Below, piece by piece: positions 1 to 6,168 of a stretch of 9,989 bases of DNA. Origin of the DNA: Desulfobulbus sp. (lineage in GTDB: Bacteria; Desulfobacterota; Desulfobulbia; Desulfobulbales; Desulfobulbaceae); NCBI GenBank assembly GCA_011051825.1, contig DRKH01000188.1:1-9989 (forward strand), in the 5' to 3' direction. The notes beneath the pieces are model-generated. The model was not told the DNA's origin. It saw nothing but the letters and a program-made list of their open reading frames with translations, and did no database searches. Numbering within the stretch: the stretch's first letter is position 1; each line of letters begins with the position of its first letter. The position numbers were made by a program, and so were the translations under genes.

Positions 1-1058
1 CCGGGCAGATATTTATACTTGTAATCGATCTCGTCTTTGAGTTGATTATGCGCAACTGCGTACCCTTTGGCTTTCCAGGCCTGGATGCCGCCGTTTAAAA
101 TGTACCCACGGTTATAACCGTTAATTCGAATGGTTCGATGGGCCCTGACGGCATCCTCATCATTGTCCGAATAATAGATGATTCTGGTTTTTTTCTTGTC
201 ACTCGGCAGATCATTATAGAGTTCATGCAACTCGGACATGGGGTAATTGACCGCCCCGGGAATATGATCTTTTGCCGCAACTTCCGGTTCCCTGAGGTCA
301 ACCAGGACGAAAGCGCCGTCTTCTTCAATCATCATGTTGAGGAATTCGGGCTCGGTGTACACCGGCCGGCCGGTTTTCTGCCAGGCAGGGAAACCGGCAT
401 AGAAAGCATGAACGTTTTTGTAACCATATTGTTCTTTTACAGTCCTGTAAAAGTGAGGGCTCATGCCTCAGCCATAGGAGTTGCAATAGGTGATAATATG
501 GGTGTTCTTGTCTTTGGGCAGTCTGTCAACAAAGGCATTCATCCGGTAATAGGGCAGCGATACGGCGCCGGGCAGGTGACCATCTATATAGTCCCCGTAA
601 CCCCGGACATCAAAGACCACGTAATTGGCTTCTTTTGGATCCTTTTTTAAGAGATTGGCAAGGTCATCAAGCTCTATAACCATCTCAGGTTCCATGAACG
701 ATAAATTCGGCTTATAGCTGAACTCTTCAACATATCCCTGGTTGGTCCCGGTTGGTTGAACCTTGACCATGATCGCCTCATCATCCCGGAGCTGGACAAC
801 CGATTTCATCTTGTTGAGCTTGCTGTTTTTGTCATACTTTAGCTGCCAGGTGGTGCCGTCAATCCGGATGGCAAATGAATCATCTCTCTGGCTGCCCGCC
901 TGCAGCAGGCCCCACAGCGTATTGTCTTTGGCCTCATGGCAGGCGGCACAGTTTTTCTGAATCTGCCCGGACGCGGCCCAGGCAGCCCCCCCAACCGTGC
1001 CGGTCAGCATTGTCACGGCCAGTAGAGCCATGGTTTTTCCTACAGTCTTCCTTTGCAT
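1..1058 (-). CDS. Exported heme-binding (CXXCH) tandem-rhodanese protein, likely selenoprotein; 3' end cut by window
   Basis: Probable periplasmic sulfurtransferase-like protein; 352 residues are visible and the frame is still open at base 1. I chose the ATG at 1058: AGGAGG (1070-1065) abuts the ATG at 1064 but sits 6 nt before 1058. Residues 1-28 are a signal peptide ending AWA. CAACH (37-41) is a c-type heme motif. Rhodanese domain 1 runs from about 120 to 235 with the FDVRG signature, and its active-site loop reads YC192NSYG, then in-frame TGA (codon 197, 468-470), then GMS. The frame continues with the normal rhodanese ending (GYKNVHAFYAGFPAW). Domain 2 (about 240-335) has VDLRE and NGGIQAW, but the catalytic Cys position is Tyr296/Ser297, so it is probably inactive. 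A SECIS-like hairpin follows the TGA, so I call Sec197. The gene lies downstream of a sigma54 promoter and of a sigma54 activator gene. A nonsense mutation or sequencing error is the alternative. The physiological substrate is unknown. Confidence 0.85.
434..470 (-). promoter_or_regulatory. Selenocysteine UGA codon with bacterial SECIS-like stem-loop
   Basis: The UGA is at 470-468 (minus strand). After 21 nt comes CUUUUAC (453-447), loop AGGACU (446-441), GUAAAAG (440-434). This is a perfect 7-bp stem; CAG/CUG could extend it inward. Bacterial SECIS elements have a stem-loop just after the UGA with a G in the first two loop positions, about 16-37 nt away, and E. coli fdhF has the very similar loop AGGUCU. 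The element lies in coding sequence, as expected in bacteria. What is seen is the TGA, the open frame and the hairpin; Sec insertion is inferred. No selA/B/C/D gene is in this window. Confidence 0.8.
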
Positions 1059-1130
1059 GTACATCCTCCTTTCCTGTTTCTCGATTTGCCACAGTCGGTG
1101 GCAGCTCTATGGACAACTGCAAGTATGTAT

Positions 1131-1146
1131 AGCAAAGATGGTGCCA
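1131..1146 (-). promoter_or_regulatory. Sigma54 (-24/-12) promoter of the heme-rhodanese gene
   Basis: The minus strand reads TGGCAC-CATCT-TTGCT, an exact match to the TGGCAC-N5-TTGCW consensus, with GG at 1145-1144 and GC at 1133-1132 separated by the required 10 bases. Transcription would start near 1120, giving a leader of about 62 nt to the ATG at 1058. The leader holds a small hairpin (GCCAC/GTGGC, 1088-1102) and a strong AGGAGG. A promoter of this class needs an NtrC-type activator, and one is encoded just upstream on the same strand. Confidence 0.83.
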
Positions 1147-1211
1147 CATGGTGACATCGAAATAACGTATGAAAATTTCGGGAAAAATAATATGGGCAGG
1201 AACTAGGCACG

Positions 1212-1252
1212 CATTGCATACTGCAAAAACCAATGCAGAATGCAATGGTTTT
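1212..1252. promoter_or_regulatory. Nested dyads, candidate enhancer site for the sigma54 activator
   Basis: CATTGCATACTGCA (1212-1225) and TGCAGAATGCAATG (1234-1247) are inverted repeats matching at 13 of 14 positions, with an 8-nt spacer. A second dyad overlaps them: AAAACCA (1226-1232) and TGGTTTT (1246-1252). The larger dyad spans about -92 to -127 relative to the predicted start at 1120, the usual place for enhancers of NtrC-family activators. The DNA between it and the promoter is A/T-rich with A-tracts, which would help looping. Binding by the neighbouring regulator is inference. Confidence 0.55.
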
Positions 1253-1368
1253 GCGAGGGCACAAATGGAGAAAGGCAAGACTGTGCGATGGGCAGAAAAA
1301 CAGGTGAACTTTCCTACCTGGCGGCACAACGAACGATGAAAATATTCTGTTTCAGGAGCACTCGTTTA

Positions 1369-1538
1369 CCCGCAGAGCGGGCAGGCAACATTGTTTTGAA
1401 ACCAAAGATGAATGCGTTACACCGCAGAGCGGTGTAACAAGACCGCTCTCGCAGCATCGCTCTGCGGTGCTGCGTTGCATCCAGGCGCTCCGCGCCGATT
1501 TTCAGTTCTATGTTGGGTTTCGCTGCGCTCTACCCAAC
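1369..1538. repeat. Cluster of short palindromes, REP/BIME-like
   Basis: Five stem-loops lie within 170 bp. They are CCCGC-AGA-GCGGG (1369-1381); GTTACACCGC-AGA-GCGGTGTAAC (1416-1438, perfect 10-bp arms); CGCAGCA/TGCTGCG around CTCTGCGG (about 1450-1474); GGCGC-TCC-GCGCC (1484-1496); and GTTGGGT/ACCCAAC around TTCGCTGCGCTCT (1512-1538). The first two share the core CCGCAGAGCGG. The last resembles palindromes repeated in many proteobacterial genomes, from memory and without a search. Several copies elsewhere in the genome would confirm a REP family. Confidence 0.6.
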
Positions 1539-1546
1539 CTACCACT

Positions 1547-1574
1547 GTTCTGATTCCTGTGTTCTGTCTCCTGT
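1547..1574. repeat. Two tandem 14-nt degenerate repeats
   Basis: GTTCTGATTCCTGT (1547-1560) is followed directly by GTTCTGTCTCCTGT (1561-1574), 11 of 14 identical. The pyrimidine-rich TCTG..TCC pattern returns at 1676-1717. Confidence 0.5.
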
Positions 1575-1675
1575 TTTCAGATAAACCAGCATGCCCGCCG
1601 GGCACAACCAAGAATGAAAACATGATATAATAGGACAGAATATTCAGCGGTTATCAACGCCGCAGGCGGAAGCAA

Positions 1676-1717
1676 TCTGTCCTCCGACATCTGTCTTCTG
1701 GCCTCTGCTTTCGGCTC
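1676..1717. repeat. Three tandem 14-nt degenerate repeats overlapping the activator stop codon
   Basis: The units are TCTGTCCTCCGACA (1676-1689), TCTGTCTTCTGGCC (1690-1703) and TCTGCTTTCGGCTC (1704-1717). They share a TCTG..(T/C)TC start at an exact 14-nt period, the same period and base bias as the pair at 1547-1574. Confidence 0.45.
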
Positions 1718-3047
1718 AACGCTTGAGTTTTCGCCACAGGGTGGAGGTGTCGATTCCCAGCAACCGGGCGGCCTTTGCCTTATTGCCGTTGGTTTTGTCC
1801 AGGGCTTTTGCAATCAATGTCTTTTCCATCTCCTGCAGGTTGAGTGATTCCGCCCGGGGAAAGGAGACCGCACCTGTTTTCAACTCTTCGGGAAGAGAAG
1901 CAGGGGTAAGAGTGGAGCCGGTCGCCATGATCACGGCGCTGCTTATGCTGTTTTCCAGTTCACGGACATTACCGGGCCAGGGATAGTCATTGAGCAGGTT
2001 GAAGGTCGTGTTCTGTATTCTGTTGATATTCTTTTCGTACAACCGGTTGTATTTCTGCAGAAAGTAATAGGCGAGTTCGGGTATATCATCGGGCCGTCTG
2101 CGCAGCGGGGGCAGCTTGATTGTCATGACCTTGAGCCGGTAATAGAGGTCATCCCGGAATCGCTTTTCCCGTATTTCCAGGGCAAGATCGATATTGGTGG
2201 CCGCAACAATTCTGACATCGGCATGCAGCTCTCCAGCACCGCCCACCCGCATGAAGGACTGGTCCTGCAGAAACCGTAAAATCTTGGCCTGGAACATGGG
2301 CGGCATATTATTTATTTCATCAAGAAAAAGTGTTCCGCCATCGGCCAGCTCAACCAGCCCTTTTTTCATTACATTGGCACCGGTGAAGGCACCGGGTTCA
2401 TGGCCGAAAAGCTCGGATTCCAGCAGGCTTTCCGTCACCCCGCCACAGTTGACCGGCAGAAATTTGCGTTCACGCCTTCTGCTGGAGTTGTGGATCAGTC
2501 GGGCGACAAGTTCTTTGCCGGTACCGGTCTCGCCCTGGATCAAAATGCTCACATCAAGAGAGGCAATCTGGGCGACAAGTTTTTTAACCTTTGCCATTTG
2601 CGGCCCGGAACCTATGAGTTCATGGGCCCGGACTTTTTCCAGAGTTTCATGGAGTTCTCTGGCTCTGCAGCTCAGTCGGTAATGACTTGCCGCCCTTTCG
2701 GCAACAAGCAACAGCTCTTCAGGATCAAAGGGTTTTTCGATGTAATCGTAGGCCCCCTGTTTCATGGCTGCAATAGCGGAGTCCACCGAGCCATGTCCGG
2801 TAATGAGGATGACCGGGAGTTCGGAATCAATGGAAAGAGCATGCTGCAGGATGCCAAGCCCGTCCCGCTGAGGCATTTGAAGATCGGTGATGACCAGACC
2901 AAACCGATCCTGAGAGAGACTCCGGACAGCTTCTTCTCCGTCGGCCGCACACATCACCCGGTACCCGTGGGCAGTGAAAATCTCGGCCAGCAGCTCCCGC
3001 ATCCGCCGATCATCATCAACAATCAATACAGGAAAGTCTTCAACCAT
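1716..3047 (-). CDS. NtrC-family sigma54-dependent response regulator
   Basis: Cytoplasmic transcription activator of 443 residues that remodels sigma54 RNA polymerase when phosphorylated. Residues 4-120 are a receiver domain with acidic DDD at 11-13, phospho-acceptor D55 (VITDLQMP) and K105. Residues 140-380 are an AAA+ domain with Walker A GETGTGKE (172-179), the sigma54-contact loop GAFTGA (219-224), Walker B GGTLFLDE (237-244) and the YPWPGNVREL motif near 355-364. The C-terminus (about 405-440) is a Fis-type helix-turn-helix ending TSTLWRKLKR. All key residues are intact. I chose the ATG at 3047 because AGGGG (3059-3055) is 7 nt upstream; the ATG at 3053 is almost on top of it. The coding region overlaps the kinase by 8 bases, so the two are surely partners. 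The most economical target is the sigma54 promoter at 1131-1146, by inference. Confidence 0.95.
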   Translation of the reverse strand: MVEDFPVLIVDDDRRMRELLAEIFTAHGYRVMCAADGEEAVRSLSQDRFGLVITDLQMPQRDGLGILQHALSIDSELPVILITGHGSVDSAIAAMKQGAYDYIEKPFDPEELLLVAERAASHYRLSCRARELHETLEKVRAHELIGSGPQMAKVKKLVAQIASLDVSILIQGETGTGKELVARLIHNSSRRRERKFLPVNCGGVTESLLESELFGHEPGAFTGANVMKKGLVELADGGTLFLDEINNMPPMFQAKILRFLQDQSFMRVGGAGELHADVRIVAATNIDLALEIREKRFRDDLYYRLKVMTIKLPPLRRRPDDIPELAYYFLQKYNRLYEKNINRIQNTTFNLLNDYPWPGNVRELENSISSAVIMATGSTLTPASLPEELKTGAVSFPRAESLNLQEMEKTLIAKALDKTNGNKAKAARLLGIDTSTLWRKLKR

Positions 3048-4767
3048 TGTCATTCCCCTGCAGTCTGGAGCCAAGGGGCAGAGAGACGATAAATAGAGCC
3101 CCGTTTTCCGGAGTACCCAGTTCAATGAGACCGCCGAGTTCATCAATGATGCCGGCGCTTATCGCCAGGCCCAGGCCGGTGCCCTCCCCCACCGGTTTGG
3201 TTGTGAAAAAAGGATCAAAAATGCGGCAGCGCAACTCCTCTGGAATACCGGGGCCGTTGTCTCCGACTTCAAGACGGGCCATGTCACCGTGCTGTCGGAC
3301 AGCAATGGAAATAGAGCCGCCCTGCTCCACGGCCTGGATCGCATTTAAGGCCAGATTCATAATCACCTGCTCCACTTTACGTTCATCAGCCGACAACCTG
3401 GGCAGTTCCTGCAGGTCAAGAGAAAGCTCAACGCCCTTTTTCTTCATCTGCAGGGTAAGGACCTCGGCCACCCCCCGGACAATTCCGGCAAGGTCGACAT
3501 GATTTTGTTCGGAGGCCGAGGTTCGGGAATAATCAAGCAGGCCCCTGACAATATCGGCACACTTGCGGGCCTGTTCGATAATGACGTCCACCCGTCCGGG
3601 AACTTTTTCCGGTGCCTCATCCGGGCTGATCATTTTTGCATAACCGATAATGTTGCCCAGGGGGTTATTTAACTCATGGGCAACACCGGCGGCAAGTTGA
3701 CCGACGGCGGCAAGTTTTTCGGTGCGGCAGTAGAGATCATGACGTTTTTTTTCATCGCTGATATCCCGAAAGGTCTGTACCCCGCCGATTCGCTCTCCGT
3801 CTTTATCCCGTAAGATGGCGGAACTGACCGACACATCCAGCTTTCTCCCGTCTTTTGTTATCATGGAGGTCTCAACGTTTTCCCGTGTCTCTCCCTGATG
3901 CCTGAGAGCGCAGGCATCCCTGCACAGGCTGGTCCTGAAGAGATCTTCACAGCTCCGGCCGATGGCCTCTTCCTGCAGATATCCTGTAATCTTGCTGGCT
4001 GATTGATTAAAAGAGGTAATAAGCGCATTATTATCGGTAACAAACATGCCGTCGGCCATGGCCGCGACGATTGCGGCCAGCTTATTTCTTTCCAGATCCA
4101 GGGCCTGTCTGCTCTTTTTGATTTCAGTGAAGCTCTGCCGCAGTTGTTGCGCCATGGTGTTAAACGAGGTGCCGATTGTTTCAAATTCCCGGGGTCCGCC
4201 AGGGTCGACCAGGGTATTGAAATCACCTGTACTCACCGTTTTGATGGCCTGTTGCAGCCGGGCAAGAGGAATCAACACGGTTTTATTCAGCACCATATTG
4301 GTGAGCAGCAGGCCAAGGAAATGGAGGATCAGGATGACGCCGATGGCTGCAAAAACGATCTGCCAGGTGATTGCATCGATACGACTGGTGGAAAAGAAGA
4401 TTTTTACCACCCCAAACTCCTGGATTCCCATCCGTATGGGATACGTGGTCAGAATCGTATTGCGTGACTGTGTACTGTTGTGACCGGCAAGAATTTCACC
4501 GTCTTTGCGAACCACTTCAATGCCGGTGACAAATTTTTCTCTGGTAATGTCCCGAACATAGCGCTCAATGGTCGCGTAATCATGCCGCAGGACCGCATCC
4601 AATGTTACACTGGATAAAATTCGGGCAATACTGTCGCCTTTGTCCTGAAGGTCATTGGTCAATAAAAGCCGTTCGGTTCGGATGACAAGCCCACTTATGA
4701 CAACGACCGAACACACCAGTATCATACTGAAGCGTTGATATAAGGTATTTTTAAGAGATTTGCTCAT
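3040..4767 (-). CDS. Membrane sensor histidine kinase (HAMP-PAS-HisKA-HATPase)
   Basis: Inner-membrane sensor kinase of 575 residues. There are two membrane segments (about 13-33 and 134-157) enclosing a periplasmic domain of roughly 100 residues. HAMP (about 158-212) and a short coiled coil come next, then a PAS domain (about 228-338), HisKA with phospho-acceptor H364 in AHELNNP, and HATPase with the N box near N471/N475, G1 box DNGPGIP (503-509), F box FDPFFTT (517-523) and G2 box GTGLGLA (529-535). The PAS domain carries three cysteines, C273, C282 and C286, in a C-x8-C-x3-C pattern that might bind a metal or sense redox. The start ATG overlaps the stop of the binding-protein gene as ATGA, and no good ribosome-binding site is visible, so translational coupling is likely. 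The receiver partner is the next gene. The signal is unknown; the upstream binding protein probably presents it. Confidence 0.94.
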   Translation of the reverse strand: MSKSLKNTLYQRFSMILVCSVVVISGLVIRTERLLLTNDLQDKGDSIARILSSVTLDAVLRHDYATIERYVRDITREKFVTGIEVVRKDGEILAGHNSTQSRNTILTTYPIRMGIQEFGVVKIFFSTSRIDAITWQIVFAAIGVILILHFLGLLLTNMVLNKTVLIPLARLQQAIKTVSTGDFNTLVDPGGPREFETIGTSFNTMAQQLRQSFTEIKKSRQALDLERNKLAAIVAAMADGMFVTDNNALITSFNQSASKITGYLQEEAIGRSCEDLFRTSLCRDACALRHQGETRENVETSMITKDGRKLDVSVSSAILRDKDGERIGGVQTFRDISDEKKRHDLYCRTEKLAAVGQLAAGVAHELNNPLGNIIGYAKMISPDEAPEKVPGRVDVIIEQARKCADIVRGLLDYSRTSASEQNHVDLAGIVRGVAEVLTLQMKKKGVELSLDLQELPRLSADERKVEQVIMNLALNAIQAVEQGGSISIAVRQHGDMARLEVGDNGPGIPEELRCRIFDPFFTTKPVGEGTGLGLAISAGIIDELGGLIELGTPENGALFIVSLPLGSRLQGNDNG

Positions 4768-5603
4768 TTAGATTCAATAATATCAATCACCTTTCTTGCC
4801 AGCGCGAAATCGCGATCCTGAACCGGGCCGAAACCGGTCATGGTCGGATTGATTTTCCGGAAAATCAGCGGATCATCAAGGGCAAACAATGCCTCTTTAA
4901 GCTTTTTCTTCACCTCCTCCGGAAGCGAAGACCGACAGACCAGGGCATGCGGAGGGATGGTCACCGGGCCGTAGATAATTTTCAACTCCCGGTCCCGGTA
5001 TTTATTGAAGAGATCAAGACGTACGCCACCGGCGTCAAAATCCCTGTGCAGCACGCTCAACAGGACATTGTCATGGCTGCCCACATAGTCGTAGGCCGCC
5101 AGTTTCTTCAATGGAATATCATGGTTGTTGAGCAGGAAACGGGGCAGAAAATGGCTGCCGAAAGACTGATAGTCGCCAAAGGCAAAGGTTTTTCCTGCCA
5201 GGTCGGCCAGGGTGGCAATATTGGAATCACTGCGCGTAAAAATGACCATCTGGTTGTTGCCTTTTTCCTCCTGCCGGAATTGGGCCAGCAACTCTATGCC
5301 GCCGAACTTGTCCTTTGTTTTGACATACGGAGACGGCCCCATGTAGCCGATATCGATCATCCCCGAGCCCAGACGCATTACATGACTGATGTAGTTGGGC
5401 GAAAAGGTGATTTCAATCGGTTGACCGACGGCCCGGGCCAGGTATTTCACCAGGGGGGAAAAATTATCCTGGAGAACCGAGGGGTTGGCAAAAGGCGGCA
5501 GACCAAAAGTGAGAGACGCTCTGACAGCGGCAAAGCTGCTGTTTACGGCAGGAAAGGAGCCGAACAGAAGGAAAAGAGCAATGAATACATGACGAATCCG
5601 CAT
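4764..5603 (-). CDS. PhnD-like periplasmic substrate-binding protein, probably a sensory subunit
   Basis: Exported binding protein of 279 residues. Residues 1-25 form a signal peptide with a hydrophobic core (FIALFLLFGSF) and a cut near SSFA-A. The mature part has features of the PhnD/phosphonate-binding family: FGLPPFANP, FSPLVKYLARAVG, DIGYMGPSPY (about 92-101) and GKTFAFGDYQSFGSHFLPRF (about 140-159). I chose the ATG at 5603 because it opens directly on the signal peptide; upstream in-frame TTG starts would bury it. No ABC permease or ATPase gene is adjacent, and the gene overlaps a histidine kinase gene, so it more likely senses than transports. Known parallels are AioX/ArrX next to arsenic-responsive kinases and the PhnD-like part of the tetrathionate sensor TtrS. 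The ligand cannot be read from sequence; an oxyanion or sulfur compound is a guess. Confidence 0.88.
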   Translation of the reverse strand: MRIRHVFIALFLLFGSFPAVNSSFAAVRASLTFGLPPFANPSVLQDNFSPLVKYLARAVGQPIEITFSPNYISHVMRLGSGMIDIGYMGPSPYVKTKDKFGGIELLAQFRQEEKGNNQMVIFTRSDSNIATLADLAGKTFAFGDYQSFGSHFLPRFLLNNHDIPLKKLAAYDYVGSHDNVLLSVLHRDFDAGGVRLDLFNKYRDRELKIIYGPVTIPPHALVCRSSLPEEVKKKLKEALFALDDPLIFRKINPTMTGFGPVQDRDFALARKVIDIIESK

Positions 5604-6028
5604 ATTGTTATGTACCCGAAACAGGCCCCATTGGCAACATCCGTTTATGCGGATACAGGAAACACCAATCCCTATTCGATGTTTTTTTGGAGTAGCCTGC
5701 CGGGTAATGGTTGATTCAGCCCTTGCATCCCTCTGCAACAGAACTTTTTGGGTAATCAGAAAAAAATGGCAATAGAGCCAAAACTGAATCTGTGGTACTA
5801 AATATGGATTCCAACAATCAGGGGCCGGAAGTTTTATGGCTGCGGAAAAAAATAATTATCCCGTAATACAGCGGATTGTGTTCCGGATTCAAGGCCTGGG
5901 AAGGAGCATATATTGAGAACATGTAACCCTTTTCGCAACGCAGAAGCCGGGACAAAAGACAGGCAGGAGGGGACAGGCATTTTTTTTAAAGCCCTTAACC
6001 GCAGGAAATGTCCTCGGAAATATATGTT

Positions 6029-6102
6029 CTGGAGGTTGACTCAACAAGAGCCCCTCCAGGCAGTAGCGACCGTGTAACTCTGCGGCACAGGCGGTCGCTT
6101 AC
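6029..6102 (+). other. Two adjacent stem-loops in the hybrid-kinase leader
   Basis: Stem A pairs CTGGAGG (6029-6035) with CCTCCAG (6053-6059) and contains GTTG-ACT-CAAC in its loop. Stem B pairs AGCGACCG (6065-6072) with CGGTCGCT (6092-6099), extendable by TGT/ACA inside and by GTA/TAC with one bulge outside. Both are followed by ordinary leader, with no T-tract. They could be a regulatory leader RNA or simple DNA palindromes. I do not recognise a known riboswitch class. Confidence 0.4.
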
Positions 6103-6107
6103 AATCC

Positions 6108-6136
6108 TTGAGCATGGGTTACCCATAAGTACATAG
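6108..6136 (+). promoter_or_regulatory. Possible promoter with operator-like dyad for the hybrid kinase
   Basis: ATGGGT-T-ACCCAT (6114-6126) is a perfect dyad lying between a weak -35 (TTGAGC, from about 6108) and a weak -10 (TACATA, about 6130). The spacing of 16 is acceptable but both boxes are poor, so this is tentative. A dyad in the spacer would suit a repressor or MerR-like activator. Confidence 0.25.
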
Positions 6137-6168
6137 AAGAATAGTAAATAGAAGAATAAGAAACAGTC

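Larger units (their letters stand above)
1059..1715. other. Intergenic region between heme-rhodanese and sigma54 activator genes
   Basis: No convincing gene lies here. From left to right it holds the ribosome-binding site and leader of the rhodanese gene, the sigma54 promoter, an A/T-rich linker, the nested dyads, a cluster of short palindromes (1369-1538), a 14-nt repeat pair (1547-1574), a further palindrome TGCCC-GCC-GGGCA (1592-1604), and three more 14-nt repeat units running into the activator's stop codon. I saw no clear stem plus T-tract terminator for the activator gene, so read-through into the rhodanese gene cannot be excluded. Confidence 0.7.
5604..6168. other. Divergent intergenic region between binding-protein operon and hybrid kinase
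   Basis: No secure gene. An inverted repeat ATCCG-TTTATG-CGGAT (5639-5654) lies about 35 bp before the binding-protein ATG and could be an operator. A T8 tract (about 5980-5987) has no good stem before it. Two stem-loops and a dyad sit close to the kinase start. I found no clear sigma54 element for either gene. A weak minus-strand TTGCCA-N17-TACATA lies just ahead of 5603, but it would leave almost no leader. Confidence 0.6.

Noticed and set aside
1..467. A separate gene, or a pseudogene fragment, downstream of the TGA at 468-470
   Set aside because: The first domain ends only after the TGA, in the same frame, and no ribosome-binding site precedes the GGC-ATG that follows. Sec readthrough explains the data better, although a mutation is not excluded.
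138..650. Plus-strand 170-codon frame opposite the rhodanese gene
   Set aside because: It is the antisense shadow of a clearly rhodanese-coding minus strand and resembles no protein family.
1412..1630. Plus-strand 72-codon frame in the intergenic region
   Set aside because: It is simply a translation of the palindrome cluster and repeats; no ribosome-binding site and an unnatural composition.
2400..3092. Plus-strand 230-codon frame
   Set aside because: Lies entirely antisense to the sigma54 activator and kinase end; a codon-bias shadow.
4947..5714. Plus-strand 255-codon frame
   Set aside because: Antisense to the PhnD-like gene; no recognizable domain, while the minus strand has clear family motifs.
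5604..5738. Longer N-terminus of the PhnD-like protein from an upstream TTG
   Set aside because: It would add 45 residues before a perfect signal peptide; the ATG at 5603 is the sensible start.
5828..5845. Sigma54-like GG-N10-GC before the hybrid kinase
   Set aside because: Only the GG and GC dinucleotides match well; the rest of the -24 box is wrong, as expected by chance.
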